Shown piece by piece: positions 1-12,051 of a DNA stretch of 64,000 bases. The notes under the pieces were generated by a model, which saw only the letters and a program-made list of their open reading frames with translations, ran no database searches and was not told the DNA's origin. Both the position numbers and the translations under genes were made by a program. Position 1 is the first letter of the stretch. Each line of letters begins with the position of its first letter. Source of the stretch: Takashimella koratensis (taxonomy: Eukaryota > Basidiomycota > Tremellomycetes > Trichosporonales > Tetragoniomycetaceae); contig BCKT01000001.1 in assembly GCA_003116875.1 (NCBI GenBank), positions 511,763 to 575,762 of the forward strand, in the 5' to 3' direction.

Positions 1-3000
1 CGTCGGTGACCGCATCGACATGGCGCTCGGCGACCGCGCATCCTTGAGCCGCTCGATCAACCGGCTCAGCGACTCGACCTTGCCCTCGGCTTCGTTACAG
101 CGGCGCGTGAGCTGGTCAACTTCCCGAACGGCATTGTCGTGCGATCGAGTCTTTTCACGAAGCTTCGCCTCGAGTTCCTCTGAATCCGGACTACTCGCGT
201 CTGCCTCGTTGACAGTGATCCCGTGCTCGGCAACTGACGTCAGCGCAGCCTTACCGCAAACTCACGTAATCGTCTCAACAAGCCCAACTTGGTCTCCAGC
301 TCGGCCACGACCTGGTCGCGCTCTTTCAACTCGGCGTCCTTGGAGTCGTACAGATCCCGGTGCCTGGCCACTTCGTCCTGCGCATTCAACAGCTTAGTCT
401 GGTGAGCTCTGATCTCGCCACGTAAGCCTTGGTGAGCGAGTTCGAGTTCTCGGGTCTTTTGACGATGCGACGAGACTCCAGCTTCGGCAGCGTCGACACG
501 CTGACCCGCCTCTCGCAGGAGCTTGAGCAACGACGACTTCTCCTCCTCGAGTGCACGAAGCTGCTCCTGGTGCGCACGAACTGCACGCGTATCGTCCGCC
601 CGAAGCTCACGATGCGACTCGAGTAGCTCACCCAGCCGCCCAGTCGTCACCGTGCGAAGGCTATCCGCCTCCTCGCGCGACTTAGCATATGCGTTCTCCA
701 CCTCGGCGAGTCGAGACGTAGCCAGCTCGGCTTCCCTCGCGCGCGACTCGAGCTCGGCCCGGGCATCGCCGAGGTCCCTCTCCAGCTGGGAGACTCTTGA
801 CGTAGTCTGAGTGTGAAGATTCTCCAGCTCGACCGCACGCGCACCGGACGCCGCGATCGACGCTTGAGCCTGCTCGATCAAATCCATGTGCTCATCGCGC
901 CTCGCCGTCGCCTCGTCGAGCTGAGACTGGAGGTGATCTCGCTCCGCCTCGCGCTGCTGGACCGTCGACGACAACGTGATGAGCTTTTCAGTGTGTTCAC
1001 GCAATGCGCCCTCGGCTGAACTCGATCGCTCTCGGTGATCCTCGAGCTCCTCAAGCAACCGGGCGTGGGCGTCCTCGGCGTCCTCTGCACGCTTGAGCGT
1101 CTCGGCCTCGCGATGCGCAGCGGCCTCTTGGGCCTCTCGGTCTCGCGTGGACATCTCCTTGACACGGTCAAGTTCGCGCCGCGCGGTCCCATGCTCGGTG
1201 ACAATCGTTTCGAGCTGTTTCTCTAGATCCGCGATACGCTCGCTCTCTACTCGATTGAGCTCGTTGGGCGAAGCCGACTCGATCGCGCCCGCTTTCGCAC
1301 GGTAATAGGCTGCCTCTTGCATGGCCCCTCTCTGTAGCCGCTCAGCATCGGTGATCTTTTCCGACGCAAGGCGCATCTGATTGACGAGTTCGTTTTGAAT
1401 CGCCGCTTTCTCGTGCTTCATCCTGACGAGTGCTTCGGCGAGCTGCCTCAGGGCGTCATTGTTCGAGAACATGTCGCCATCAGGAATATCGTCCACATCC
1501 TCGTCTACCACGTAACCCTGTTGGATCGCTTTACCAAGGATAACACGAAACGCCGCTTCACGTCGCCTCGATGCCTCTGCCTCGGCTTCACGCGCTTTCA
1601 ACTCGCGCAAGAGATCAGCCATACCCGAGACCGACCCGGGACGACCGACAATCGATCCGGGCCGGCCAACGATGGACGTGGGGCGTCCGCTGATCGAGCC
1701 CGGGCGACTACCGTTGAACCCATTAGACGTTGGCGATTTGCCGCCAAAGTAGAATGCATCTGGAGGCAGAGCAGGGCGATCGGCGGTCTCTCCTGGTCGG
1801 AGCAACGGTGGCGGGCTGCGAGTGTTGCGGAGGTTTGGGTGAATCGTGTGACTTGCGCTTTGAGGTGACGGCGGGGCTTGGCCATTGGCATTGGGCGATT
1901 GGTGGATGCTCTGGCTCGGGCTAGACGGACCGTTGGCCGGCGACATGACGCGGCGGTACTCTTCGTCGTCTGCTCGCCTGGGCCGCTGAGGCGGGACACT
2001 GTTGGACCGCTGCTGCAGCTCTTGCGACTCTGACCGCGGGAGGGTAGGCTCGTCCATTTGCTTGGGCGAATCCGACTGCCTCAGGCTGTCATTCGAATCG
2101 GACGGTGGCATTTGCGCAGTGCTCGCCATTGGCGGTGAAGGGTCGTTGTATCGGTACGCCGGTGCCGACTCGCCATCTTCTGAGGGCCGGGTCGTACCAA
2201 TCTGGCTCTCTTTCTCCTTTGCCGCTTTCTCTGTGACATCAGAGAGCGTCCTGGGTCGAGGCATCGGTCGGGGTGGCTGGTTGTCCGCCGGGTATTTGAT
2301 TTTGGCTACGGTCAGTTCTATCATCAGATCAACTCACTCGTGTCGAGGACGTGAACGATGGAAGGGTCATCTCGTGGGGCGCCCGACTGAGGGCTGCCTT
2401 CACCACCGAGGACAAACACTCTGCCGTGCGCTGCACACAGAGCATGCCCCGAGCGCGCTGAAGGTGATGGCCCCATGTTTTGGAACATGTACCATCGGCG
2501 GTCTTACCATCAGCGCAGTCCAATACTTGACTTACTTGTAATCCTGAACGCGGCGAGATCGCCCAAGTCATTCCCCTGAACATCTCGACCACCAAAGATA
2601 TAAATCACATCATCGACAATCGCCGCGGCGTGACCCTCGCGCGGTGTAGGGATGTAACCAATACACGAGAGCTCGGTCCATTCGCCCGAAGCGATATCAA
2701 ACGACCAGGAATCGTGGTAGTGGAAGTTGCCGTCGGTACCGCCAAACACGTAGAGCTTGCCCTGGTGACCGAGCATGGTGTGACCCGTGCGTCTAGGCGG
2801 CGGAGCCGTCGTCGGGTGCACTTGCCTCCATCGAGGCTTCTCAGACGCTTGTTTTTGGTCAAAGACTTGGCCAACTGTCGTCAGCTTGATCACCCTTGCG
2901 ACTCACGCTGTCGAATGTCAAACGCCCAGAGATCATCCATGAATGTCCCGTCGCTCTGCCCGCCAAACACGAAGAAGGTTGTCTCGTACATGCAGACCGC

Positions 3001-4027
3001 GTGACCATATCTCCCACTTGGTCCTGGCGGGAGGGGAACATTCGTCCATTCTTGTGTTCCTGCTTGTCAGATGGCCCTCTGGTATCACTCACGGAGATCA
3101 AGGATATACAGGCTCTCATCCTGAACATCATCCGCGTTGACCCGAGTGTCACCTCCCCAGATCATCATGATGCGGTCGGCGATCGCACTGGCATGACCGA
3201 CACGGGGCGATGGACCGTCACCCTTGGTCTTGACCGGCGACAGGGAGCAGTCTCGGACGTCTAGACTCCACAGGTCGTTGCTGACGTTTTCGTGAACGAG
3301 ACCTCCAAAGATGAGCATGTGGCCCGAGTGCGAAGGGAAGGACGGGACAGCGAGGCCGTAGCGAGGGAACGGGCTCTGTGGGGCGGAAGGTGGCGAGGTC
3401 TGAGGCTGGTACAGGCGCAGATTCCATGTCGACCACGGGTAGCTGGGGTTGGATGGAGGGAGCGTAGCTGGGCTAGGCTTCTCAGATTGCTGCTGCTCGA
3501 GACTGGGGGTTTCGCTACCAGATCGCTGCTGCCTGTTGGCAAAGACCGCGGGGGGAACATTGAACCCGCCAGCAGAACTGGGGCGGGGTTCAGGCGGCGC
3601 TCGGACGATGGCGCTTTGTAACTGGGTTTCAGCTAGGAAAGGGAGCTTGGACTTACGGGGTTGGACGTCAGTCGCCTCCCGTTGACAGCGGGTCCGCCAT
3701 GGACCGCTCCGTAGGGTCCCGGCACATCTCGCGCTGCTCCGTTCAGCGGTGTCATGGTCGGCGCCGTCCTATTGATGAAGATGAAGAGTTAGTAATGGGT
3801 TTTGATATCAACAGCAATATGTAAATCGATCGCCCCAACACCAAATTGACACCTGGACTGGCGCCCTCTACTTTCTTGACAAGCCGACGACTGCGGTCTA
3901 CACCGCCCATCTCGATCACAAGAAAAACGGGACAAGGAACGTACCCGACAGGAGGACTGCTACTCGGCGAGCGCACGGCGAGGTCGCGCTCTTTGCTCGC
4001 CTTTTTCTTGGAGGAGAAGATGGCCAT
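1..4027 (-). CDS. Tea1-like kelch-repeat/coiled-coil cell polarity protein (3' end truncated by window)
   Basis: Likely a cell-end marker carried on microtubule plus ends that directs polarised growth (known role of the Tea1 family; the role here is inferred). The protein starts MAIFSSKKK at 4027. A short exon and a Ser/Pro-rich linker lead to a kelch propeller, with blades at about 3340-3090, 3080-2880, 2870-2540 and 2510-2330. Visible blade signatures include HMLIFGG, NDLWSLD, KLYVFGG, DVIYIFGG and RVFVLGG, often with PSPRVGH/TPREGH-type turns. After a disordered Ser/Pro-rich stretch (about 2300-1640) comes a long heptad-rich coiled coil from MADLLRELKARE onward. A 32-nt intron (234-265) links it to a further coiled-coil exon, open at position 1. 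The kelch-then-coiled-coil order matches Tea1 rather than other kelch proteins. The C-terminus lies outside the window. A different kelch/coiled-coil paralogue is the main alternative. Confidence 0.8.
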
Positions 4028-4754
4028 GGCTGTGGATGTGGGGACGACGTCGACGACGTGAAAGGACGGTGGGTCGTGCGCAGAGCGATAGGTACCGAGC
4101 AGGGGTGTGGTAGCTCCAGGTCGCTAGCAGTCAGAGCGGGCAAATCGAGGTGAAGGATAGATGTGGAGTGGATAAGGCCAGAGATAGAGATGAGATGATG
4201 ACGAGTATTGTGGTCGTGAAGGAGGTCAAGTCAAAGGTCGTAGGTGGGTGGGTGGACGGATGTTGATTGTTGATTGTTGATGGTCAATAGATCAACCAGC
4301 GCCAACTGGCCCGTCGCGACCGTCACTATCACCGTCGCCGTCTCTAAGAGCGTTGATGGTATCTACGCGCTTGCCGTTGCTTCCCAAGCACTGTGCACCT
4401 GTCGACGAGGGCTGTGGGATCCGCAAGTATGCAGGATGAGTGATTGTGAAGAAGGCAAAGACAACAAAGTATCTAGCATCGCTTTGTCCCCGAACGCGTG
4501 CCAGGTAAATTCCCCCCCGCCAAAGGGTCAAGCACGGCCGGGCTGGGGGGGGAAACCGGGCTACTACTTTACGACGCGACAAAAGGCACCTTTAAGCTCA
4601 TCCATGACCCATTCATTCGTACAACATCTCTCCATACACAAACAATCCATACACTACTCTCTGCTAGCTTACAATATCGTACACAGTCTCCCTATTCTTG
4701 GAGCATGAGGGGAACCAAACAGAGGCGGTATGCGTGGGCCCTTTGAACAAAGGA
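4028..4754. other. Intergenic: Tea1-like 5' flank and dienoyl-CoA isomerase 3' flank
   Basis: This stretch of about 730 bases separates the start of the kelch gene from the stop of the isomerase gene. It should hold the kelch gene promoter/5'UTR and the isomerase 3'UTR. I see no convincing coding exon; open frames here are short and low in complexity. Confidence 0.5.
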
Positions 4755-5941
4755 CTACAGCTTGGCTTGTCGGCCGAGAGACTTGTACACCGGCGTACGC
4801 TTCTCCAAAGTCGCTTTCATGGCTACGGGTGTATCCTAAAAGGTTAGTTGCATGGGGCAAGTATGAGCCTACCTCAGCTTGGAGCATTGCCCTGGTAATG
4901 TCAGTTCAGGCCACCGGCAGACTTACATATTCCACGACGCAGTGTAGTCTAGGCCATCCACAACACTATCATCAGCAACATCATGGGAAAATCTTACGCA
5001 TGATCTCGAGAGTCTGCGGTCAGCGCTCTTATCTCCATGATAACTCACAGTTCATGAGATGCTTGGTACCTGCGACCGCCACGGGGCTCTTACTAGCGAT
5101 CACCTTTGCCATCTCCAGTGCCGCCGCTGCCCATCAGCATTGCCATACCCGGCACTCACCGACGACCTCTTGCCTCCCGCCTTCCACGACTCGACTGACA
5201 AAGCCCATCTGCAGCGCTTCTCGCGCATCAAACATCCTACCCGTCATAGCCAACTCCCGGGCCAGCGAATCGTTGCCGACGACCTTGGGGAAGCGCTGCA
5301 ACGTTCCTATATCCGCCGCAAGGCCGACGTTGACCTCCTACGAGCAGTCAGCTATACTTCGCTAAAGGGTTCACCCCTGACTCACCACGATACCCAGTTT
5401 GACATCCGACGAGGCGATTCGCACATCACATGCCGAGGCGATATCCAGCGCCAGGCCGAGGGAGATCCCAAAGAGCGTGACGATCACAGGCTGGCGACAT
5501 CGTTCCAATGCCGAAATTGCATCTTGAAAGTCCTACCGTTCAGCTACCAAGCATGTACCCAACTCACAAGCAAGTGATCACGGAGAGCAAACGCTCGCCT
5601 CGCTGGGTCTGCAAAATTGACATTATTGAGCTTGTCTTGTGCGTTGAGGTCGAGACCTGCGGTGAAGGCCTTGTCGACCGCCGAGCTCAGGACGAGGACA
5701 CGAATCTCGGGCGTTTCAGATACCCGATCGACAATGGTGCGGAGCTCGGTCCACATTCTGGTGATCAGCTCCAAGAAAGCAGTGTCCTTACTCATCGCTG
5801 AAAGCGTTGACTGGAGGGCTGGGAGGAGTCAGTCGCGACTGTGAAGATGGTAGTGACGTACCGGGCGAATTCGAGCAACAGGATCCCTGGTGCCGGCAAG
5901 GATGCACGGTGGAAGCGGCCACTAAACGCTGACATGTCCAT
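4755..5941 (-). CDS. Delta(3,5)-delta(2,4)-dienoyl-CoA isomerase, peroxisomal (ECH1/DCI1-like)
   Basis: Crotonase-fold enzyme that isomerises 3,5-dienoyl-CoA to 2,4-dienoyl-CoA during beta-oxidation of unsaturated fatty acids. The start MDMSAFSGRF is at 5941. Seven or eight small exons splice to a continuous crotonase, with the landmarks FARPPVNAFSDEMW, FTAGLDL (oxyanion-hole region), SLGLALDIASACDVR, EVNVGLAADIGTLQR, LGFVSRVV-like (here MGFVSRVV) and SPVAVAGTKHLMNYSRD. The acidic residues in the AADIGTLQR and SRD regions fit the dienoyl-CoA isomerase subgroup more than plain enoyl-CoA hydratase. The C-terminus is Gln-Ala-Lys-Leu-stop at 4755. AKL fits the PTS1 consensus, so peroxisomal import is likely. 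One intron is only 34 nt. It is transcribed divergently from LIS1. A generic enoyl-CoA hydratase is the alternative. Confidence 0.85.
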
Positions 5942-6409
5942 AGTGGGATGGTTCAAGTGTCAAGAGCTTTCTGACCTAGCGTTTCAGTATACGGAGGCAG
6001 TGCTCGGTGCACGCTGTTGTCAAGGGTGTCGATGCTGTACTATCCTTGTTGGCTGTGTGGTCTGTGGTAGGTGTTGTTGGTGAGAGCGACGAGGTGAAAC
6101 CAAAAGCCATCGTAGAGGAACATTTGAATTTTCCGTCGTCTCCATCCTTCACCACCTACCGGGCCCTCTTCATCCCTACCCAACATCCATCCACTCGACT
6201 CGCTCGTCGTCCCCGCACTCGTCGTCGTATCGGAGAGAGCACGTAGAAGAAAGCGAAAAAAGCATAGGTATAGACTTGAGCCCGTGACTAGGGATCTCGG
6301 CGTGGGAACCATCACTCTCTATCAACATCACCATTGACCACCAACCTCGCACCAACCGCATCAACACATTCGTCGCTGGGACCTCTGGTTCCAGCTCTGA
6401 TCCACATCC
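5942..6409. promoter_or_regulatory. Bidirectional promoter region, dienoyl-CoA isomerase / LIS1
   Basis: Two divergent start codons lie 468 bases apart with no plausible exon between them, so both promoters and 5'UTRs must be here. I could not pick out a confident TATA box. A pyrimidine-rich stretch (CATCC/CACTCG-type) lies before the LIS1 start. Confidence 0.5.
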
Positions 6410-8106
6410 ATGTCGTCGATACTTTCCGAGCGGCAAAAAGATGAGCTGTGAGTGGTTCCATATGTTGTTTCGTCATCTCTACGCTTTGTTTTCTCAATCA
6501 TCGTCCCCGCTAATTCTTGCCCCTTAGGCACCGAGCAATGCTGTCTTACCTTCACGCGTCGGGGATGCACGAGGCTTTCGAGGCATTGATGAAAGAGGCC
6601 GACGTCCAGGACTTTGAGGTGGATGACCCCAAGGCGAAATGGGGAGGTCTGCTAGAGAAGAAATGGACCAGTGTGATTCGTTTGCAGAAAAAGGTGAGCA
6701 TCCCCCACACGACCTTGTCTAACCCCAGATCATGGACCTGGAATCACGGAACGCTGCACTCGTTGCAGAACTCGCATCACCTACGCGCTCGACTGCCTCT
6801 TCATCTTCCTCGGCCCCGTTCATCCCACGAGCACCAGCACGGCATACTCTCACGTCTCACCGATCGCCCATCACGCGCGTCGCGTTTCACCCAACCTGGA
6901 CGGTGGTAGCGAGCGCAAGTGAGGACTCGACGGTGAAGATCTGGGATTGGGAAGGGGGAGAGCTAGAACGGACAGTCAAGGGGCACACAAAAGCGGTGAT
7001 GGATGTTGATTTCGATCCCAAAGGGAACGTCATGGGTGAGTGAATGTTGGGAAGCAGGACTGAGGCCTCAGCGACATGCTCGTCGGACCTTACGATCAAG
7101 TTGTGGGACCCAGCAAACGAGTACAAGAATACCAAGACGCTACATGGGCACGATCACTCGGTGTCAAGCGTGCGGTTCATGCCAACGGGGGATACGTTGA
7201 TATCTGCTTCACGAGATAAGACGATCCGTGTCTGGGAGGTAGCCAGTGGGTGAGTACTGGGGTCTCAGATCTCAACGACCAGCCGGGCAGGGGCGCGCTT
7301 GGGTCTCCGCACTAATACCCACAGATACTGCGTGCGGACTTTCAACGGTCACGCCGAGTGGGTTCGCGACGTTGTTCCATCCGACGACGGGCGGTGGCTC
7401 GTTTCCGCATCCAACGACCAAACCGCTCGGCTCTGGGACTTTACAACAGGCGAGACCAAGCTCGAGTTCCGCGCACACGAGCACGTCGTCGAGTGCGCCG
7501 TGTTCGCTCCGCTCTCTGCGCACGCGGCGATTCGGGAACTCGCGGGGCTGGTCGTCGCTGCTGGAGATTCAAGAGCCAAAGCTGCAGGAGCGTTTGTCGC
7601 CACGGGATCGAGAGATAAGACCATCAGGCTGTGGGATGCCCAGTCAGGCCAGTGTGTTCGGACTTTGGTGAGTTAAGAAGGAGTTTAACACACGGGCCTT
7701 CCAGGAGTCTAATCTTTGCAGAACGGGCATGATAATTGGGTGCGGGCGCTGGTTTTCCATCCAAGTGGGAAGTACCTCCTCTCGGCCTCGGATGACAAGA
7801 CGATCCGGGTATGGGACCTGCAGACGGGTCGATGTATCAAGACCCTCGAGGCGCACGGACATTTTGTGACCTCGATGACTTGGGGCCGGGCAACAGTGGG
7901 TGGGAGCGCACCAGCAGCGGGTACCGGGGAAGGTGCGGCGGCAGGTGCGGGTGCGAGTGCGGGCGCGGGTGAGAAACCAAATGGAGTATCAGCAAAGGAC
8001 GAGCCGAGAAGGATCAATGTGCTTGCCACGGGATCAGTGGACCAGAGTGTAAAAGTGAGTTGGAATTGAAAGTGGTATGCTGACGCTGCAGATCTGGACA
8101 CCATGA
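6410..8106 (+). CDS. LIS1: LIS1/NudF/Pac1 dynein regulator (LisH + coiled coil + 7 WD repeats)
   Basis: Binds the dynein motor domain and is needed for nuclear migration and dynein-driven transport (established for the family). The start [14 protein letters not shown] is followed by a LisH motif (about residues 10-40), a short coiled coil with IRLQKKIMDLE, and seven WD40 blades. Each blade carries GH...[VF]W/LWD-type ends: VKIWDW, IKLWDP, IRVWEV, ARLWDF, IRLWDA, IRVWDL and a terminal VKIWTP. Blade 5 has an Ala-rich insertion (near 7500-7580) and blade 7 a Gly/Ala-rich insertion (near 7900-7990) relative to usual LIS1 proteins. At least six short introns interrupt it (for example near 6450, 6690, 7035, 7250, 7670 and 8055). 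The terminal ATC-TGG-ACA-CCA codons are a tiny last exon. It converges on the FHIP gene, 249 bases away. Confidence 0.95.
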
Positions 8107-8355
8107 GCTTCCTCAACCTTGCTTGCTTTCGTTACCTTTCGGTCTTACTTGCCTTTGTCCTCTGGATCAGGAACCTTTTCTTCCTGGCTGTCCCTCAATC
8201 TATACTCGTTGCTCAAGATAGCATCGTCATCATTCCACCGGTATCCCATTGTACAGATGCCAGATGCGAATCTAATGCACATTTCTCTCGGCCTATCTGG
8301 CCATCAAAGCACCGACGCATAGACATTCGTTTCATGCAATATGATACAACAAAAT

Positions 8356-11300
8356 CTACACAAACCCAACTTGATCGATCCCCAGTGCCCTTCTCGCCAT
8401 GATCACGCTTACAACCTCTTTGATGAACTCTTCCAAGACCACACAGTTATCCAACACTTCACTGACCGAGACTTGTTTCGGTCCTTCTCTTTCCTCCCCT
8501 GGTGCACCGTTCCCGGCTCCGAACATGCCGTCGTTGATCTCAATTGTGCGCCTCGCGGTGGCTGCCGCGGAACCGGGGCGCAACGGCGTGCGGGCAGGGG
8601 ACCACGGGCCGGACGCTACGGGGGACACTGATTGCGCGTACAGCGATGTAGCCGCCGCTTCGTCGTAGTGCGCTTTGAAGGGGGACGGAGGTGCGAGGTC
8701 AGGCGATCCAGACCTTGCAGCGAGCTCGGCACGTAGGAGAGATGACGGGGTGGACATTGACCCGCCTGACGCAACGACTTGGGCCGGGGAAGTCGACATT
8801 CCTCGTTTTCTCGGGGTGAGGAACGATCGTAGACTCGAAGTCACGCTAGGTCGGGCAGGTGATTTCCCCCCTCCCGCACCCCGAGCCACTGGGGAACCCG
8901 GCGGCGCGAGACTACCCGGACTGGCCAGCGTTGAAGCACGAGGGTAAGGCGAGGATTCGATCTCGAGGTTGATATTCATCGCTTCATCAAGATGGTCTGC
9001 GAATAATAACCCTTGTCTTCGTTCTCCGACCAAACGATCAAACTCGTCCACTTCGGCTCGGAAACGAGCGACTTGACGAACGAGGTCTCGAAGGATTTGG
9101 TAGATTGCAGGCAAGTCGACACTCGCTCTTGCCGAAAAGGGATCGGATTCATCACCGTTTTTCACTGCTTTGTCCAAGTCCTCGCCAAGGCTCTGGTCAG
9201 ACGCCCCGTCGTCAAAATCGATCGGAGCACCAGTCGCCTTCCGCTTCGACCAAGGGTCTGACTCGGGTTTCACGTCGTATAGCATCCACCCGGCGAGCGA
9301 CCGATTCGCGCAAAGGGCAAGGGAGGTGATCACACCCGTGAGCGCGACGTTTTCGTCGGCGGTACGCTGGAAGAACCCACCAAGCGCAGCGAGGACAGCC
9401 CGAACGAGTGGATCCGACGGGCTCATCCGATGTTGTCGTGGGTCGCTTTCGTACTCGCCCACATGAACAAAGTTCTCGTTGGCCGTGCTCACAAACTGCA
9501 GAGGGATGGGCTGGAAGCACTCTTCAGCCCGGAGAGACGCTTGCATGTCGGCGAGATACGTCGCGTAGCCCTGTGATCGCTCGACGGTGGTCTGGCCCTG
9601 GTCCAACCGGCTCAACAAGGATCCGTATAGCTCGACTTCTTGTAGATGGACATTGGTCGAGTTGACCGCTGGCGTTAATATCCGCTCGTCGTCGTCGTCG
9701 TCATCATCGTCAAGGGGCAGAGGTCGGCGAGCAAACGACGTCGCTGAGGGATCTTCCACAATGGAGATCAACCCACTCGTCGCGTGGCTGCAGTGCTTGG
9801 CGAGCAGCGTGTCGACGAGCTTTAACGCAGCTACCGAGCTGGCAGGATTCGACGAGCGGAGACTATCAAGCACCAGGTCTTTGAGTGTAAACTTGCCCGA
9901 GTCGTCATAGTACCCTCCCCCGCCTTCGCGCGTCGCCTGCGTGAGGAAATCGTTACTATTCGCGCGCTTCCTCGCGGGTCCATGTGGGTCGGCGTCCTTG
10001 GTGTCCATCAAGACTGCGAGAATGCGGCGGAGGAGCGGGCCGTCGTCGAGGTGGGATACAAGCACGTCGAGGTAAGTGAGCACGGCAACGGCACTTCCGT
10101 CTACTGGGGAGCACTCAAGGATTGAAGGGTATAGCACCCCATCGATGAATGAAGTTTCAATGGCGTCCAGAGTCGCGTCGGAGATCGCGGGACCAAGGAC
10201 GTGTGCGGTATTTACTTGCTCGACGTTGGGATCAGCTTGGGCCAGTGGGGAGCTACATCGGTGGAGAATATCTTGCAAGAATCCAAACAGCTTCAAGAAC
10301 AAGTCTAGCTGGGATCGGACTTCGGGCTCGGACGCTGACCGGATCGATCGTGGTTCTGACACTGCTGGGTCGACAGGTGCATCGCCTAGGTGCATTCCGC
10401 CTGAGACCGACGCCGAGGCTGCGTCCGCTTTGACCTGCTCCGAGATACCTGGGACGTGCAGTTTTGTCGGTAGAAGCGAGTAAATCGCACCTAGACCCGC
10501 TGCCATAACTTCTGGGAAATCACCATCGAGAACGTACTCTCCCAACGCGTCTCGTGCGTCCTGTAGGGGATCCGGTCCGCCTCCAGGTGTAGCTGGCATC
10601 GCGAGGTTGTCCCCTCCTTCGTCCTGCGGCGTGAGGAACGCAATGTCGAAGAGGAACAACAATCCGGCGCGGGCAAAGTCGCCTGTCCGACCTTCACGGT
10701 GAACGAAGCGAAGGAGGTAAGAGAAGACGAGGAACTCGAAATGGTGTTGACCGCTGCTGCGCTGGGTCGCGGCGTTGGACGAGGCGGTGGTGAGTTTGGA
10801 AGGGGTAGGGGAAAGCGCGCGCGAAGGGTCGGATGGAGTCGCCGTGGATGATCGAGGATTGGGAACGAGCCAGCCCTTGTCGTGAAAGAAAATGAGAAGC
10901 AAGGGTGGGCTGAAGATTAGTAGAGTTCGTGAGAGGCACTCACTATGCACGCATCCTCGAACAGAGGATACACATGAGATCGACCAAATCCGCTTCGAGT
11001 TCATCGTCTACTTGACTCAAATCCCTCACCATCCCAGCGGCACCCATCAATTTCTTTTGCCCAACAACCACCATCCCGGCACTTATTGAACCCGCCCCTT
11101 CCCCACCATCAGTCTCTGCCTCGGCTTCACCCACACACGAGCGGAGGAGGCGCCGGAGTGGGCGATGGACGGCGTTGTGGACGAGGAACCGCTCAGAGAG
11201 GAGGACGACGAGGTTGTTGATGGATTTTACAACATCGGCTTTGATACCGTGTGGTCGGTCGGATTCGCACAAAAGCTCAAGAATAGCGAGGAGATCGTTA

Positions 11301-11780
11301 CGGAGAAAGTATTCGAGGCATGCGCCCGTGGTGCTAGAGGTGAGGTAGGCGGTAAGCTGGTGGGATGATGGAAATGGGGAGTCGATGGATAGCGTGTGAG
11401 GCATATAACGCTCGACTCACTCCTCGTCTGTTCGGTTGCCCTCATAGACGAGCGCGTCGACAATATGTTTGAGGTGCTGCGGTACATCGGTCGCTGCGAT
11501 CCCTCTGTAGCTGGATCAGTCGTCGCGGACTTGACGTTCAAACTCTACGTACCGAACCAGCTGCCTCTCGTCCGGATGCTCTAACGTGTCCTGCACCGAC
11601 AAGTCAGCTACATATCCATCGTCGACTTGCCCCAGCTCGTACAAACACCCTTGAACACCCCAGCCTCACCCTGATAGCTGTCCACGCTGCATCAAAGTCG
11701 GCGATATCGTCTGGTGGTCGGGTGCGCACAGACTCCTTGGGAGCCTGTAACAACCTGGAGAAGAAGTTGGACACTTCCAT
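8356..11780 (-). CDS. FHIP/RAI16-like protein (FTS-Hook-interacting protein family)
   Basis: FHIP proteins form the FTS-Hook-FHIP complex that couples early endosomes to dynein-dynactin (known in filamentous fungi and animals; inferred here). The start MEVSNFFSRLLQAP is at 11780. Early exons give DTLEHPDERQLVR, GIAATDVPQHL and TTGACLEYFLRND, which is typical of the family's N-terminus. A large helical-repeat exon then contains LIFFHDKGW and FEFLVFSYLLRFVHREGR...DFARAGLLFLFD, the most diagnostic block. The tail is disordered, Ser/Pro-rich and ends RRALGIDQVGFV. Between the EYFLRND exon and its predecessor, reading frame is kept only if the acceptor is the TCTAG near 11335, not the CCAG upstream of it. 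Being next to LIS1 is suggestive but does not prove shared function. Confidence 0.85.
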
Positions 11781-12051
11781 CGCGTCGTAGCCAGCGGACT
11801 AGCAAGTGAGCACTAGCGTGCAAGCGGGGAAAGGTCAGGCCAAGGATGGAGGAGACGATGAATGGGCAGGTGTAGAGAGTTATAGGCTGTGTGGTGGGTC
11901 GTTGAGCATGGTCGCTGGGCAATGGGCAAGTGGGGTGGTACAAAGAACAGGATGGTGGAAACGCGGTTGCGGCGTTTTAAGGGGACCGGGACCGGAGGGT
12001 CGAGGGACAATGATAACCTTTGCATGCACCATAACTTGACCTTTTCCTACA

